Shown: piece after piece, positions 40,832 through 49,181 of the stretch
Layout of the letters: every line of letters starts with the position of its first letter
How positions within the stretch are numbered: the first letter of the stretch is position 1
DNA from: Desulfocapsa sp.
Lineage (GTDB): Bacteria > Desulfobacterota > Desulfobulbia > Desulfobulbales > Desulfocapsaceae
Length of the DNA stretch: 57,343 nt
Assembly (NCBI GenBank): GCA_013792135.1
Contig: VMSP01000051.1
Span: 1 to 57,343 of the forward strand
Direction: 5' to 3'
Position numbers and translations under genes: made by a program
The notes under the pieces: model-generated
Told to the model about the DNA's origin: nothing
Databases searched by the model: none
What the model saw: the letters and a program-made list of their open reading frames with translations, nothing else

Positions 40832-41764
40832 TTATGGTGTTAAATTATTCAGATAATGTTCTGCGGCGAGCACGGCGGTTGCCCCTTCGCCAGCAGCGTT
40901 GACAATCTGTCGCACTTCTTTGCTGCGGATATCGCCCGCAGCCATGACTCCTGGAATTGCTGTTCTGGTCTCGGTATCTGTGGGGATAAAGCCGCCATTT
41001 TCTGCCCTCAGGAGTTGCAGGGGCAGCATCTCATTGTTGGGGATCACGCCAATGAGGATAAAGATACCATCAACGGCCAGAGTGCTCTCTTTACCGGCAG
41101 TATCTCTGAGGCGAAGTCGTTCCACTCCCTTTTCTCCCTCAATGGCGATGACCTGACTATCCCAGATGAAATCAATTTTATTGTTGGCAAAGGCTCTTTC
41201 TTGAACAACCTTTGTGGCCCGTAACGAGTCACGGCGGTGGATCAGGGTCACTTGGCTGGCAAATTTAGTGAGATGGCAGGCCTCTTGGACTGCAGTATTG
41301 CCTCCACCTACCACGGCAACATGCATGTCGCGATAAAATGGAGCATCGCAGGTGGCACAGTAGGAGACACCCTTGCCGGAGAATTCGATTTCTCCCGGAA
41401 TCCCCAGTTTTTGGGGGCGGGCTCCGCTGCAGATGATCAGGGCATTGCAGCTGACGTGCTCGCCGTTTTCAAGGGTGAGCTGTTTCGGGGTCTGCAGGAG
41501 ATCCATACTGACCACATTAGCAGTCAGGGTGTTGAGCCCGAAGCGCCGGGCATGTGCCTCCATCTTTTCGGCAAGTTCAAAGCCGGAAAGGCCGTCAGGA
41601 AAACCAGGATAGTTGTCGACCCAGTCGGTAAGCAGAACCTGACCGCCGGCAGCGCCTTTTTCGATCAAGAGGTGATCAATCCTGGCTCTTGCCGCATAGA
41701 GACCAGCGGCGAGTCCGGCAGGGCCGGAGCCCAGAATGATCAGTTCATAATGCGTCTTTTCCAT
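40832..41764 (-). CDS. trxB: Thioredoxin reductase
   Basis: The 310-residue flavoprotein has the FAD-binding GSGPAG (12-17) and the redox-active CATC (136-139). The NAD(P)H-binding GGGNTA (about 153-158) and HRRDSLRA (177-184), with arginines favouring NADPH, follow. GVMAAGDIR lies near the C-terminus. It reduces thioredoxin, whose gene lies just upstream on the same strand. Confidence 0.95.
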   Translation of the reverse strand: MEKTHYELIILGSGPAGLAAGLYAARARIDHLLIEKGAAGGQVLLTDWVDNYPGFPDGLSGFELAEKMEAHARRFGLNTLTANVVSMDLLQTPKQLTLENGEHVSCNALIICSGARPQKLGIPGEIEFSGKGVSYCATCDAPFYRDMHVAVVGGGNTAVQEACHLTKFASQVTLIHRRDSLRATKVVQERAFANNKIDFIWDSQVIAIEGEKGVERLRLRDTAGKESTLAVDGIFILIGVIPNNEMLPLQLLRAENGGFIPTDTETRTAIPGVMAAGDIRSKEVRQIVNAAGEGATAVLAAEHYLNNLTP

Positions 41765-41804
41765 TACTTTTTTTGATCACCATATTCAGGCGACGGCAGG
41801 TAAC

Positions 41805-41837
41805 TTTTTGTGACAAGAAAAGCCCTTGCCACAAAAA
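41805..41837. repeat. Hairpin between trxA and trxB
   Basis: TTTTTGTG (41805-41812) pairs with CACAAAAA (41830-41837). On the minus strand CAAG and CTTG extend it inwards. It may be an RNA-processing structure and is not a canonical terminator. Confidence 0.5.
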
Positions 41838-41857
41838 GGAATGAGATCGGACGTTGA

Positions 41858-42184
41858 TTACAGGGCCTTGTTAATGAGGTCAACAAGTTGTTTTTTTCCA
41901 ACAGCTCCAGTAATCTGGTCCACTACCTCACCGTTTTTAAAGAGGATCAGCGTAGGAATGGCCCGGATACCAAATTTCCCTGGAGTGACCGGGTTGTCGT
42001 CAACATTCATCTTAAGGATGGTTACTTTACCGGCATATTCATCGGCCAGATCTTCGATGACTGGGCCGATAGCCTTACAGGGGCCACACCAAGGCGCCCA
42101 GAAATCCACAAGGCAGGGCACATTTGAAGAAACAGTTGTCTTAAATGCAGCATCATTTATTGCTTGAACTTTGTCGCTTGCCAT
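41858..42184 (-). CDS. trxA: Thioredoxin
   Basis: The 108-residue protein has the active site WCGPCK (32-37), the cis-proline segment IPTLILFKNG and the typical thioredoxin length. It supplies reducing power to cytoplasmic disulfides and is reduced by TrxB encoded next to it. Confidence 0.96.
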   Translation of the reverse strand: MASDKVQAINDAAFKTTVSSNVPCLVDFWAPWCGPCKAIGPVIEDLADEYAGKVTILKMNVDDNPVTPGKFGIRAIPTLILFKNGEVVDQITGAVGKKQLVDLINKAL

Positions 42185-42509
42185 TGTTTAGCTCCGTTGT
42201 TGATTGATCTGTAGAATGAATATTTAGTATTATTTCAATTTAAAGGGTAATTATTGAACTGTGTTTATAGTGTACCTTCTGGGATTTTGCCTGACAAGTA
42301 AAAATTACAGTAAAAGCGTCAGCAAAGCATGAGGATGAATATTAGTGAAACCCTAATAAATTGTGCATGATTGCAAAAAAGGTCAAGGTGTGGAACTTGT
42401 TTGGCACTTTTTCTACTGGCATGCTATGATTATGCTGTTTATTAATGGAAATTAATAATGGTGAGTCGTGAATCGAAAAAATATAAGGAATTGTTGAAGG
42501 AGTCGAACA
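42185..42509. other. Divergent trxA/hemL promoter region
   Basis: TTGGCA (42401-42406), an 18-bp spacer and TATGAT (42425-42430) form a candidate hemL promoter about 80 bp before its start. The trxA promoter is not obvious. A TTGGCAC that could suggest a sigma-54 site lacks the required GC box at -12. No gene is seen. Confidence 0.5.
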
Positions 42510-43796
42510 ATGAAAACAAGCACATCAGAACAGATGTTTCAACAGGCACGAAAGGTTATTCCCGGTGGTGTGAACAGTCCGGTGCGGGCCTGTCGATCGG
42601 TGGGGTGCGACCCGGTTTTTATTGAACGGGCACAGGGGGCATCTGTTTATGATGTGGATGGCAATGAATATATAGATTTTGTCTGTTCCTGGGGGCCGAT
42701 GATCCTTGGCCACGCCCATCCTCAGATCCTGGCAGCCATTTCTGAAGCAATGCAGCATGGAACCAGTTTCGGGGCACCCACCCCAAAAGAGATAGAGCTT
42801 GCCTCCATGGTGGTGGACGCCCTGCCATCGGTGGAAAAGGTCCGTTTTGTCAGCTCCGGCACCGAGGCAACCATGAGCGCAGTCCGTCTGGCCAGGGGCT
42901 ATACCGGTAAAAAAGTGATTGTTAAATTTGATGGATGCTACCATGGCCATGCTGATTCTTTTCTGGTCAAGGCAGGCTCCGGAGTGATCACCCTTGGCAT
43001 TCCCGGAAGTCCAGGGGTGCCGGAGGAGATTGTGAAGAACACTGTCTCCATCCCTTATAATAATGAAGAGGTCCTGGAGAGGACATTGCGCGATGCTGCA
43101 CTCGATATCGCCTGTGTGATTGTCGAGCCAGTGGCCGGCAATATGGGTTGTGTTGCCCCTGCCCCTGGTTTTTTACAGAAGTTGCGGGCGCTCACTGCGG
43201 AACTCGGCATCGTTCTTATCTTTGATGAAGTGATCACCGGGTTCCGTCTCGCCTATGGCGGGGCGCAGGAGTACTTCGGGATCATTCCTGACTTGACCTG
43301 TCTTGGAAAGATTATTGGTGGGGGACTTCCGGTTGGGGCCTATGGTGGCCGGGCGGATATCATGGACAGGATAGCTCCGGACGGACCTGTCTATCAGGCT
43401 GGGACTCTGTCCGGGAATCCTCTGGCCATGGCCGCTGGTATTGCCACCTTGAAATTACTTAAGCAGGAAGGATTCTATACTCACTTAAATGACAAAGCTG
43501 CTGGTTTTGCCAACCGTCTTCGAGAGATCAGCGAGCGAACGAAGATTCCCGTCCAGTTGAATAGGGTGGGATCGTTGATGACAGGATTTTTTACCACTAC
43601 AAAAGTGGTTGATTTTGAATCGGCCATGACTGCCGATGCGGATCGCTATGGCCAGCATTATCGGCAGATGTTGTCGCAGGGGATTTACCTGGCGCCATCT
43701 CAGTTTGAGGTTGCGTTTATCTCGGCAGCCCAGACTGAAAAACAATTGGAAAAGGCCCTTGAAATGACTGAATGGTCATTCAAAAAAATAGCATAA
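42510..43796 (+). CDS. hemL: Glutamate-1-semialdehyde 2,1-aminomutase
   Basis: The 428-residue PLP enzyme has [24 protein letters not shown] at its start. [22 protein letters not shown] (about 113-134) and [11 protein letters not shown] (about 236-246) follow. The PLP lysine lies in [16 protein letters not shown], and [16 protein letters not shown] completes the family pattern. It converts glutamate-1-semialdehyde to 5-aminolevulinate in the C5 tetrapyrrole route, needed here for sirohaem of DsrAB. GAAGGAG precedes the ATG. Confidence 0.97.
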   Translation: MKTSTSEQMFQQARKVIPGGVNSPVRACRSVGCDPVFIERAQGASVYDVDGNEYIDFVCSWGPMILGHAHPQILAAISEAMQHGTSFGAPTPKEIELASMVVDALPSVEKVRFVSSGTEATMSAVRLARGYTGKKVIVKFDGCYHGHADSFLVKAGSGVITLGIPGSPGVPEEIVKNTVSIPYNNEEVLERTLRDAALDIACVIVEPVAGNMGCVAPAPGFLQKLRALTAELGIVLIFDEVITGFRLAYGGAQEYFGIIPDLTCLGKIIGGGLPVGAYGGRADIMDRIAPDGPVYQAGTLSGNPLAMAAGIATLKLLKQEGFYTHLNDKAAGFANRLREISERTKIPVQLNRVGSLMTGFFTTTKVVDFESAMTADADRYGQHYRQMLSQGIYLAPSQFEVAFISAAQTEKQLEKALEMTEWSFKKIA

Positions 43797-43889
43797 AATT
43801 TAAAAAATCGTTGACTTTGACAGGTGGGCGTGCTAACAGATTCGATTGGTTGTTAAAGAGTCGTTCTTAGAACGAAGGTGGAAACGAAG

Positions 43890-44117
43890 ATGTCGAAAAT
43901 GAGTAAAGAGATGATCCACCTGCTGGGCAACTATGGTCATATCGGATTTACCTTTGTTGCGGCAATTTTTATTGGTATGGGGGGGGGGATTTATCTCGAT
44001 CAGAAGGTGTTTGATGATCGAACCACTCCATGGTTTACTTTTATCGGGCTTGCGTTTGGCATAGCCGCCGGTTTTAAAAGTCTGTTCGATATTATCAAAC
44101 AGCAAGATAAAGACTAA
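43890..44117 (+). CDS. atpZ: AtpZ/AtpI-family small membrane protein of the F0 operon
   Basis: The ATG at 43890 gives about 75 residues with two membrane segments (about 12-32 and 46-66). The GGGIYLD loop between them is typical of the small AtpZ-like family, proposed to help ion handling or assembly of ATP synthase. An in-frame GTG at 43878 is a weaker start. The coding sequence includes a run of ten G (43979-43988) encoding MGGG, a possible slippage point. First gene of a run atpZ-atpI-atpB-atpE. Confidence 0.8.
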   Translation: MSKMSKEMIHLLGNYGHIGFTFVAAIFIGMGGGIYLDQKVFDDRTTPWFTFIGLAFGIAAGFKSLFDIIKQQDKD

Positions 44118-44138
44118 GGTCTGGGCGGTTGCAACAGA

Positions 44139-44561
44139 GTGTCGGATGAATTGGTGTCCCTGCGCAAGATGCAGGTGTTGAGTTGGGTCTGTCTTCTGAT
44201 TTTGTGTGGTGGATCCTGGGTGTTTTTTTCCTGGGAGATTGCCTGGGCAGTGGCTGTCGGTGGGGTTATCTCTATCGTCAGTTTCATGTTGACACACCAG
44301 GATGTAGCCCGCTTTATGAAATCTCTTGATTCTTCTGAGGAAGGCCAGGAAGAGAAAAAGGCGCTTAAGGTCGGGAAAGCACGTTATATTATTAAATTTT
44401 GGCTCCGGCTGGCAATCATCGGGCTTGTCTTGCTGATGCTCATAAAGAGCGGCAAGGTGAACATCTTTGGATTGCTGGTGGGGCTGTCAACGGTAGTGTT
44501 TACCATCACCCTGACGACAGTCGGTGCGGCGGGACGCTATATTATCAGCAGCAGGAGGTAA
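44139..44561 (+). CDS. atpI: ATP synthase subunit I
   Basis: The 140-residue protein starts at GTG 44139 and has four membrane segments. The layout matches the AtpI family of F0 assembly factors, which help c-ring formation. It precedes atpB by 8 bp. The gene's tail contains the ribosome binding site GGAGG of atpB. Confidence 0.75.
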   Translation: MSDELVSLRKMQVLSWVCLLILCGGSWVFFSWEIAWAVAVGGVISIVSFMLTHQDVARFMKSLDSSEEGQEEKKALKVGKARYIIKFWLRLAIIGLVLLMLIKSGKVNIFGLLVGLSTVVFTITLTTVGAAGRYIISSRR

Positions 44562-44569
44562 GAGGGATT

Positions 44570-45292
44570 ATGGAACATCCAATACTATTTATATCAATTA
44601 TCCTGGAGAAACTAGGGCTGCCCATTCCTCATGGCCCTGTCGGTCATGGTCTGGTTGAGCAACTATGTGCGCCCTATATGACCTATACCTGGTTTACCAT
44701 GCTTTTTCTGGTGGTGGTTGGTAAATTGACTCTGGGGAATTTGGAGATGGTGCCGGGAAAAGGACAGAATTTCTGGGAGATTCTTATTGGTGGTATGGAT
44801 AACTTTTTCGTTGAAAATATGGGAAGGGATTTAACGGATAAACTTTTTCCCATGATTGCCACTTTCGCTCTGTATATTGCTGTGGCCAATCTGATCGGCT
44901 TGATTCCAGGATTCATGTCTCCTACTTCAAGTATCAATACCACTCTTGCCTTGACCATTATTGTCTGGATAACACATCATATCATTGGTATTCGAGCCAA
45001 TGGCTTTGCCTATGTAAAACATTTTCTTGGACCTATGCCGGTGCTGATCCCGCTGATGCTTCCCATTGAGCTGATCAGTAACTTTGCCCGTCTGCTGTCA
45101 CTCTCTATTCGTCTTTTCGGAAATATCATGGCGAAAGAGACACTGTTAGGAATTCTCTTTATGCTGGCTGGAGCATATTTTGCCCCCCTGCCGATCATGG
45201 TTCTGGGTGTTCTGGTTTCACTGGTGCAGGCCATGGTTTTTGTATTGTTGACCGTTGTTTATTTCACTCAGTCTAATGAGCATGCGCATTAA
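44570..45292 (+). CDS. atpB: ATP synthase F0 subunit a
   Basis: From the ATG at 44570 (AGGAGG upstream) the protein has 240 residues and about six membrane segments. It includes the essential arginine segment LLSLSIRLFGNIMA (about 180-193) and the C-terminal LLTVVYFTQSNEHAH. It forms the ion half-channels next to the c-ring. A longer in-frame opening at 44399 lies within atpI and is rejected. Confidence 0.95.
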   Translation: MEHPILFISIILEKLGLPIPHGPVGHGLVEQLCAPYMTYTWFTMLFLVVVGKLTLGNLEMVPGKGQNFWEILIGGMDNFFVENMGRDLTDKLFPMIATFALYIAVANLIGLIPGFMSPTSSINTTLALTIIVWITHHIIGIRANGFAYVKHFLGPMPVLIPLMLPIELISNFARLLSLSIRLFGNIMAKETLLGILFMLAGAYFAPLPIMVLGVLVSLVQAMVFVLLTVVYFTQSNEHAH

Positions 45293-45391
45293 TATTGCAA
45301 ATCAGGTTTTAAATGATTCGGGTTGCACCTGAGTTATTGATTTTATATAGGAAGAAGGCCAAAAAACTTTAATTTTTACAAGGAGAACACA

Positions 45392-45643
45392 ATGGAAAGT
45401 AATTTGATGCTTGGTTTGGTTTGTATTGGCGCTGCGCTCTCTATCGGTCTTGCCGGTCTTGGAGCAGGTATCGGTATTGGTAATGTTGGTAACGGTGCGA
45501 CCCAAGGTCTTGCCCGTAACCCTGAAGTACAACCAAAATTGATGACCTTCATGATCCTCGGTATGGCTCTTGCTGAGTCTGTTGCAATTTATGGTCTTGT
45601 TATCTCTCTGATCCTTTTGTATGCAAATCCATTGATCAAATAG
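45392..45643 (+). CDS. atpE: ATP synthase F0 subunit c
   Basis: The 83-residue hairpin has a glycine-rich first helix, the polar loop ARNPEVQPKL (about 41-50) and the ion-binding glutamate in ALAESVAIYGLV on the second helix. Ser after the Glu and Tyr five residues later match Na+-type rings. The first-helix Gln ligand of Na+ rings is Ile here, so proton coupling seems more likely. AAGGAGA precedes the ATG. The F1 genes are not in this window, a split layout known in Desulfobacterota. Confidence 0.95.
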   Translation: MESNLMLGLVCIGAALSIGLAGLGAGIGIGNVGNGATQGLARNPEVQPKLMTFMILGMALAESVAIYGLVISLILLYANPLIK

Positions 45644-45676
45644 TATAACAGCAGCGTGTGATCGTTACTGATCGCA

Positions 45677-45710
45677 CAAAAAGGCCACAGAGAAATCTGT
45701 GGCCTTTTTG
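45677..45710. terminator. Bidirectional-looking terminator after atpE
   Basis: CAAAAAGGCCACAG (45677-45690) pairs with CTGTGGCCTTTTTG (45697-45710) around a 6-base loop, giving an A/T-flanked GC stem ending in five T. Confidence 0.9.
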
Positions 45711-45770
45711 CGTTTGGATAGTGAGGGATGTGATTTTTTACCAAGAGTAGTAACAGCAGAAGGATGTTCG

Positions 45771-46526
45771 ATGAGTGACCATGAGGAAGAAGATGTGGTA
45801 ATGCATCCGCTGCGGGGGAGGAAAGAAAAAGTGATTCCTGCGGCAGGGATTTTTTTTGTAAATCCTGCCGAGGCAACGTCTGCGATGAACACGATGATCA
45901 CCGGGGGCGGCAAAAAACGATTTCTTTTTAACAGCATGCTTTGTGTGTATGGTGATGAGACCTTCTTTGTGGCCGGGCCGGCGGTTGGTGCGCCCATGGC
46001 AGTCCTCTGTATGGAAAAATTGATTGTCCTTGGCGCCAGACGGATTATCCTTGTGGGGTGGTGCGGCGCTTTGCAACAGGGACTGGAGGTCGGTAGCGTC
46101 TTGCTGCCGGGGCAGGCATTATGTGGAGAGGGGACGTCCCACTATTATAGCAGTGATCAGGGTCCAAAGCCCTCTGCTCCTCTAATTTCCTGGTTACGTG
46201 ATACCCTCAGTCGGAGAATGGTTCCATGGCAGGAAGGGAGGGTCTGGTCCACGGATGCGCCTTACCGTGAATCGCGGGATCTGCTTGCGCGTCTGCACAA
46301 GGAACAGAATATTGTGGCCATTGACATGGAGTATTCGGCGCTGTGCACGGTGGCTCTTTTCCGCGGAATTGAGTTTGCATCCCTGATGCTGGTCTCTGAT
46401 GAGTTGTGGCAGAAAGAGTGGAAGTCTGGATTCTCAACGCCTGCATTTCGGCGGCGGAGTCAGGAAATGTCTGGGGTGTTAATGGGGGCCATGCAAAGTA
46501 TGCCCCATGTGCTGAATGGAGCTTGA
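45771..46526 (+). CDS. PNP/UDP-family nucleoside phosphorylase
   Basis: The ATG at 45771 (AGAAGG upstream) gives about 251 residues. The PNP_UDP_1 fold is suggested by VAGPAVGAPMAVLCMEKLIVLGARRIILVGWCGAL (family GxxGxGxxxAxxxxExLxxxGAxxxIRxGxxG-like) and later VAIDMEYSALCTVALFRGIEFASLMLVSDE, with the ribose-binding Met-Glu pair. The family cleaves nucleosides with phosphate. Substrate (uridine, purine or 5'-methylthioadenosine) is not clear. It lies after the atp terminator and before rimO. Confidence 0.8.
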   Translation: MSDHEEEDVVMHPLRGRKEKVIPAAGIFFVNPAEATSAMNTMITGGGKKRFLFNSMLCVYGDETFFVAGPAVGAPMAVLCMEKLIVLGARRIILVGWCGALQQGLEVGSVLLPGQALCGEGTSHYYSSDQGPKPSAPLISWLRDTLSRRMVPWQEGRVWSTDAPYRESRDLLARLHKEQNIVAIDMEYSALCTVALFRGIEFASLMLVSDELWQKEWKSGFSTPAFRRRSQEMSGVLMGAMQSMPHVLNGA

Positions 46527-46601
46527 GCTGCGTCGGACCAAGAAACACTGGTGAAAGGCGCAGAGAAGGATTGTTACGTATAGATAAGAGGAAGAAAAAA
46601 T

Positions 46602-47933
46602 ATGGCGAGTTTTCACCTGGTCAGCCTTGGTTGTCCGAAAAACCTTGTGGATTCAGAACTGATGTTTGGGCTTCTGGAGCAGTCTGGTTGGGTTTTTGAG
46701 GAAGATCCAGAACAGGCGTCGATGTTGGTCATCAATACCTGCGGATTTATCCAGTCGGCAGTGGAAGAGGCCATTGAGGAAATTCTGGGGCTGGCGCTCT
46801 TAAAACAAAACGATCCAGATAAATTACTGGTGGTGACAGGGTGTATGGTGCAGCGATACCGGGAAGAGCTTATCCATGAACTCCCAGAGGTTGATCTCTT
46901 TATTGGTACCGATGGCTGTCATCAAATAGTGGAGCTGGTTGCAGCGCTGATGGAGGGAGAGCTGAAGGACAAGGTTGTTATCGCTGAACGATTTCTGATG
47001 GACAGTAGCATGCCACGGCGCATTTCCACCCCCTTCTACCGCTCCTGGTTGAAGATTACGGAAGGGTGCAACAACCGTTGTTCCTATTGCATGATCCCGT
47101 CTATCAGGGGAGATCTGCGCAGCAGGCCTATAGCTGATCTCGTCAATGAGGCCGCATCTCTGGAACAAAAGGGAGTGCGGGAACTCTCTCTTATAGCCCA
47201 GGATCTGACTGCCTACGGAGATGACCTGGCAGATTCCATTCATCTGCCAGCATTGCTGAAGTCCCTTCTGGCTGAGAGCTCCATCCCTTGGTTCCGGCTC
47301 ATGTATTTGTATCCCTCAGGTATCAACGACGCGCTTCTGTCCTTGATGGCCGAGCAGCCGCGTATCGTGCCCTATATGGATATTCCTTTCCAGCATGTCA
47401 GTGATAAGGTTCTCAAGCGCATGAATCGTCATTATGCAAGTGACGATTTGTATCAACTTATTGGTCGCATCCGCTCCTTTCTCCCAGATGTGGCTTTACG
47501 TTCTACGTTGATGGTTGGTTTTCCCGGCGAAACAGATGATGATGTGAGGCAGCTGGAACAATTTTTAAGAGATGCTCGCCTTGATCACGTTGGTGTCTTT
47601 GCCTATGCCAATGAGACTGGCTGTCCTTCAGAAAATTTTACTCACCAATGTTCTGAGGATGAGAAAAGTGATCGTTTTGATTTTATTCTCGCAGTGCAGG
47701 CAGAGGTGTCAGCGACAAATTTGCAGAAGTATGTCGGACGAGTAGAGCCGGTGCTGGTGGAAGGAGTGAGCGGGGAGTCAGATCTGTTGCTGGAAGGCAG
47801 GACCCGCTTTCAGGCACCTGACATTGATGGCTGTGTTTATATCACTGATGGCAACGCCAGCCCTGGAGATATTGTCCAAGTACGAATTAACGAAGCTCAG
47901 ATCTATGATCTTGTGGGAGAAATTATCGATTGA
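46602..47933 (+). CDS. rimO: Ribosomal protein S12 methylthiotransferase RimO
   Basis: The 443-residue protein has the N-terminal MTTase cluster cysteines C11 (SLGCPKNLVDSE), C47 and C81. The radical-SAM cluster CNNRCSYC (C156, C160, C163) and a C-terminal TRAM domain (about 375-440) follow. It adds a methylthio group to an aspartate of ribosomal protein S12, using S-adenosylmethionine. SLGCPKNLVDSE and the SIRG-R-S segment favour RimO over MiaB. Confidence 0.95.
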   Translation: MASFHLVSLGCPKNLVDSELMFGLLEQSGWVFEEDPEQASMLVINTCGFIQSAVEEAIEEILGLALLKQNDPDKLLVVTGCMVQRYREELIHELPEVDLFIGTDGCHQIVELVAALMEGELKDKVVIAERFLMDSSMPRRISTPFYRSWLKITEGCNNRCSYCMIPSIRGDLRSRPIADLVNEAASLEQKGVRELSLIAQDLTAYGDDLADSIHLPALLKSLLAESSIPWFRLMYLYPSGINDALLSLMAEQPRIVPYMDIPFQHVSDKVLKRMNRHYASDDLYQLIGRIRSFLPDVALRSTLMVGFPGETDDDVRQLEQFLRDARLDHVGVFAYANETGCPSENFTHQCSEDEKSDRFDFILAVQAEVSATNLQKYVGRVEPVLVEGVSGESDLLLEGRTRFQAPDIDGCVYITDGNASPGDIVQVRINEAQIYDLVGEIID

Positions 47934-47940
47934 AGAGGAT

Positions 47941-47960
47941 TGGGGCCTTGTCTGGCCCCA
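47941..47960. terminator. Hairpin between convergent rimO and HU-like gene
   Basis: TGGGGCC (47941-47947) pairs with GGCCCCA (47954-47960), followed by AAAA. It is likely a shared short terminator. Confidence 0.65.
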
Positions 47961-47963
47961 AAA

Positions 47964-48251
47964 TTATTTCTTACCGTGTAAGTTAACCTGCTCGCGCAAC
48001 TCTTTTCCTACTTTGAAAAAAGGAAGCTTTTTGGGAGCAACTTCTATCTTCTTGCCACTTTTAGGATTACGTCCTTCATATGAGCGATACTGCTTGATCA
48101 CAAAACTGCCGAAACCACGGATCTCAATGTTGTCACCCTTGGCGAGGGCTTCGATCATTGTTTCTAATATGGTATTGGTAATGGCTGCAGCCTCGCGATG
48201 AGGAAGGTCAACTTCTTGTGCCAGAGTTTCAATAAGTTCTGATTTGTTCAT
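47964..48251 (-). CDS. HU/IHF-family DNA-binding protein
   Basis: The 95-residue protein fits the HU/IHF family: MNKSELIETLAQEV at the start, an IEIRGFGSFVIKQY core and the beta-arm GRNPKSGKKIEVAPKKLPFFKVGKEL. The arm sequence RNPKSGKKI resembles IHF-beta as well as HU, so the exact member is open. It bends DNA and compacts the nucleoid. Confidence 0.92.
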   Translation of the reverse strand: MNKSELIETLAQEVDLPHREAAAITNTILETMIEALAKGDNIEIRGFGSFVIKQYRSYEGRNPKSGKKIEVAPKKLPFFKVGKELREQVNLHGKK

Positions 48252-48437
48252 GCCTTACTCCTGTGAATTCAGCTGCTGTCGTAGTGTGATAAAAAACATT
48301 CGTTAAAGTTGAAAACTGCCTGAAGCGCAGTACGCCTTAAGCAGATGCAAGCATGTTTCAGTTTGAAAAAACGAGTGAGAATTTTTTTTTCTAGTCTTCT
48401 AAGATTGTTAAATTCCTAACAGCTTAAGTTTAATCAA

Positions 48438-49181
48438 CTATTTCTTCTTTTGTAAAGGGATTTTCTTTATAAATATTTTTTTAAGATCTTCCGGGCAGAG
48501 AATACGATATTTTCCCGTCGACAGTCCCTGCAAAAAGAGATTGCCATAGGCAACACGTTTCAAGTGGACGACAGGATGGCCAATGGCCTGGAACATCTTT
48601 CTTACCTGGCGTTTTCTCCCTTCATGGATGGTTATTCTGATGCTGCTTGTCCCAGTTTCTCTGGCAATAATCAAAATCTTGGCAGGGGCCGTTTGTTTTC
48701 CTTCCAGTAGAATTCCGTGCTCCAGTTTCTGGAGCATTTTCTCAGCGGGGCGCCCAAGGACCTGTGCCTCATAGGTCTTTGTTACCTCGTAACTTGGGTG
48801 TTGAATCTTCTGGGCCAGTTCCCCGTCGTTGGTGAGAATAAGAGCCCCTTCAGTGTCCAGGTCCAGTCGTCCGACCGGAAACAGGCGAACATTGATTCCA
48901 TGAAGCAGGGAGGTGACAATGGGGCGCCCCTGGGGATCAGACATGGTGGTCACAAAGCCCTGTGGTTTGTTGAGCAGGATATAGAGAAAATCATTATGGG
49001 GGGTTACGAGTTTTCCGTCCAGACGGATCTCCTGGCTGGACGGATCAATCTGTGATCCCATGGCAGTGACAATCTCATCATCTACAGTTACTCTGCCTTG
49101 GGCTATTATCTCTTCTGCCTTTCGTCTGGAGGCAATTCCACATCCGGCAAGGTACTTCTGCAGACGGACTGTTTCGCTCAT
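48438..49181 (-). CDS. rluB: Pseudouridine synthase of the RsuA/RluB/E/F family
   Basis: The 247-residue protein has an N-terminal S4 RNA-binding domain (RLQKYLAGCGIASRRKAEEII, about 6-26). The catalytic domain has GRLDLDTEGALILTNDG with Asp107, and GRKRQVRKMFQAIGHPVVHLKRVAYG. The family modifies 23S or 16S rRNA. Length and motif favour RluB-like over RsuA. It overlaps the ubiD stop by four bases. Confidence 0.88.
   Translation of the reverse strand: MSETVRLQKYLAGCGIASRRKAEEIIAQGRVTVDDEIVTAMGSQIDPSSQEIRLDGKLVTPHNDFLYILLNKPQGFVTTMSDPQGRPIVTSLLHGINVRLFPVGRLDLDTEGALILTNDGELAQKIQHPSYEVTKTYEAQVLGRPAEKMLQKLEHGILLEGKQTAPAKILIIARETGTSSIRITIHEGRKRQVRKMFQAIGHPVVHLKRVAYGNLFLQGLSTGKYRILCPEDLKKIFIKKIPLQKKK

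Noticed and set aside
42401-42424. Sigma-54 promoter of hemL
   Set aside because: TTGGCAC is present but the GC element at the required distance is missing; a sigma-70 reading fits better.
44399-44569. Extended start of atpB
   Set aside because: It lies within atpI in another frame; the ATG at 44570 has AGGAGG and the family start.
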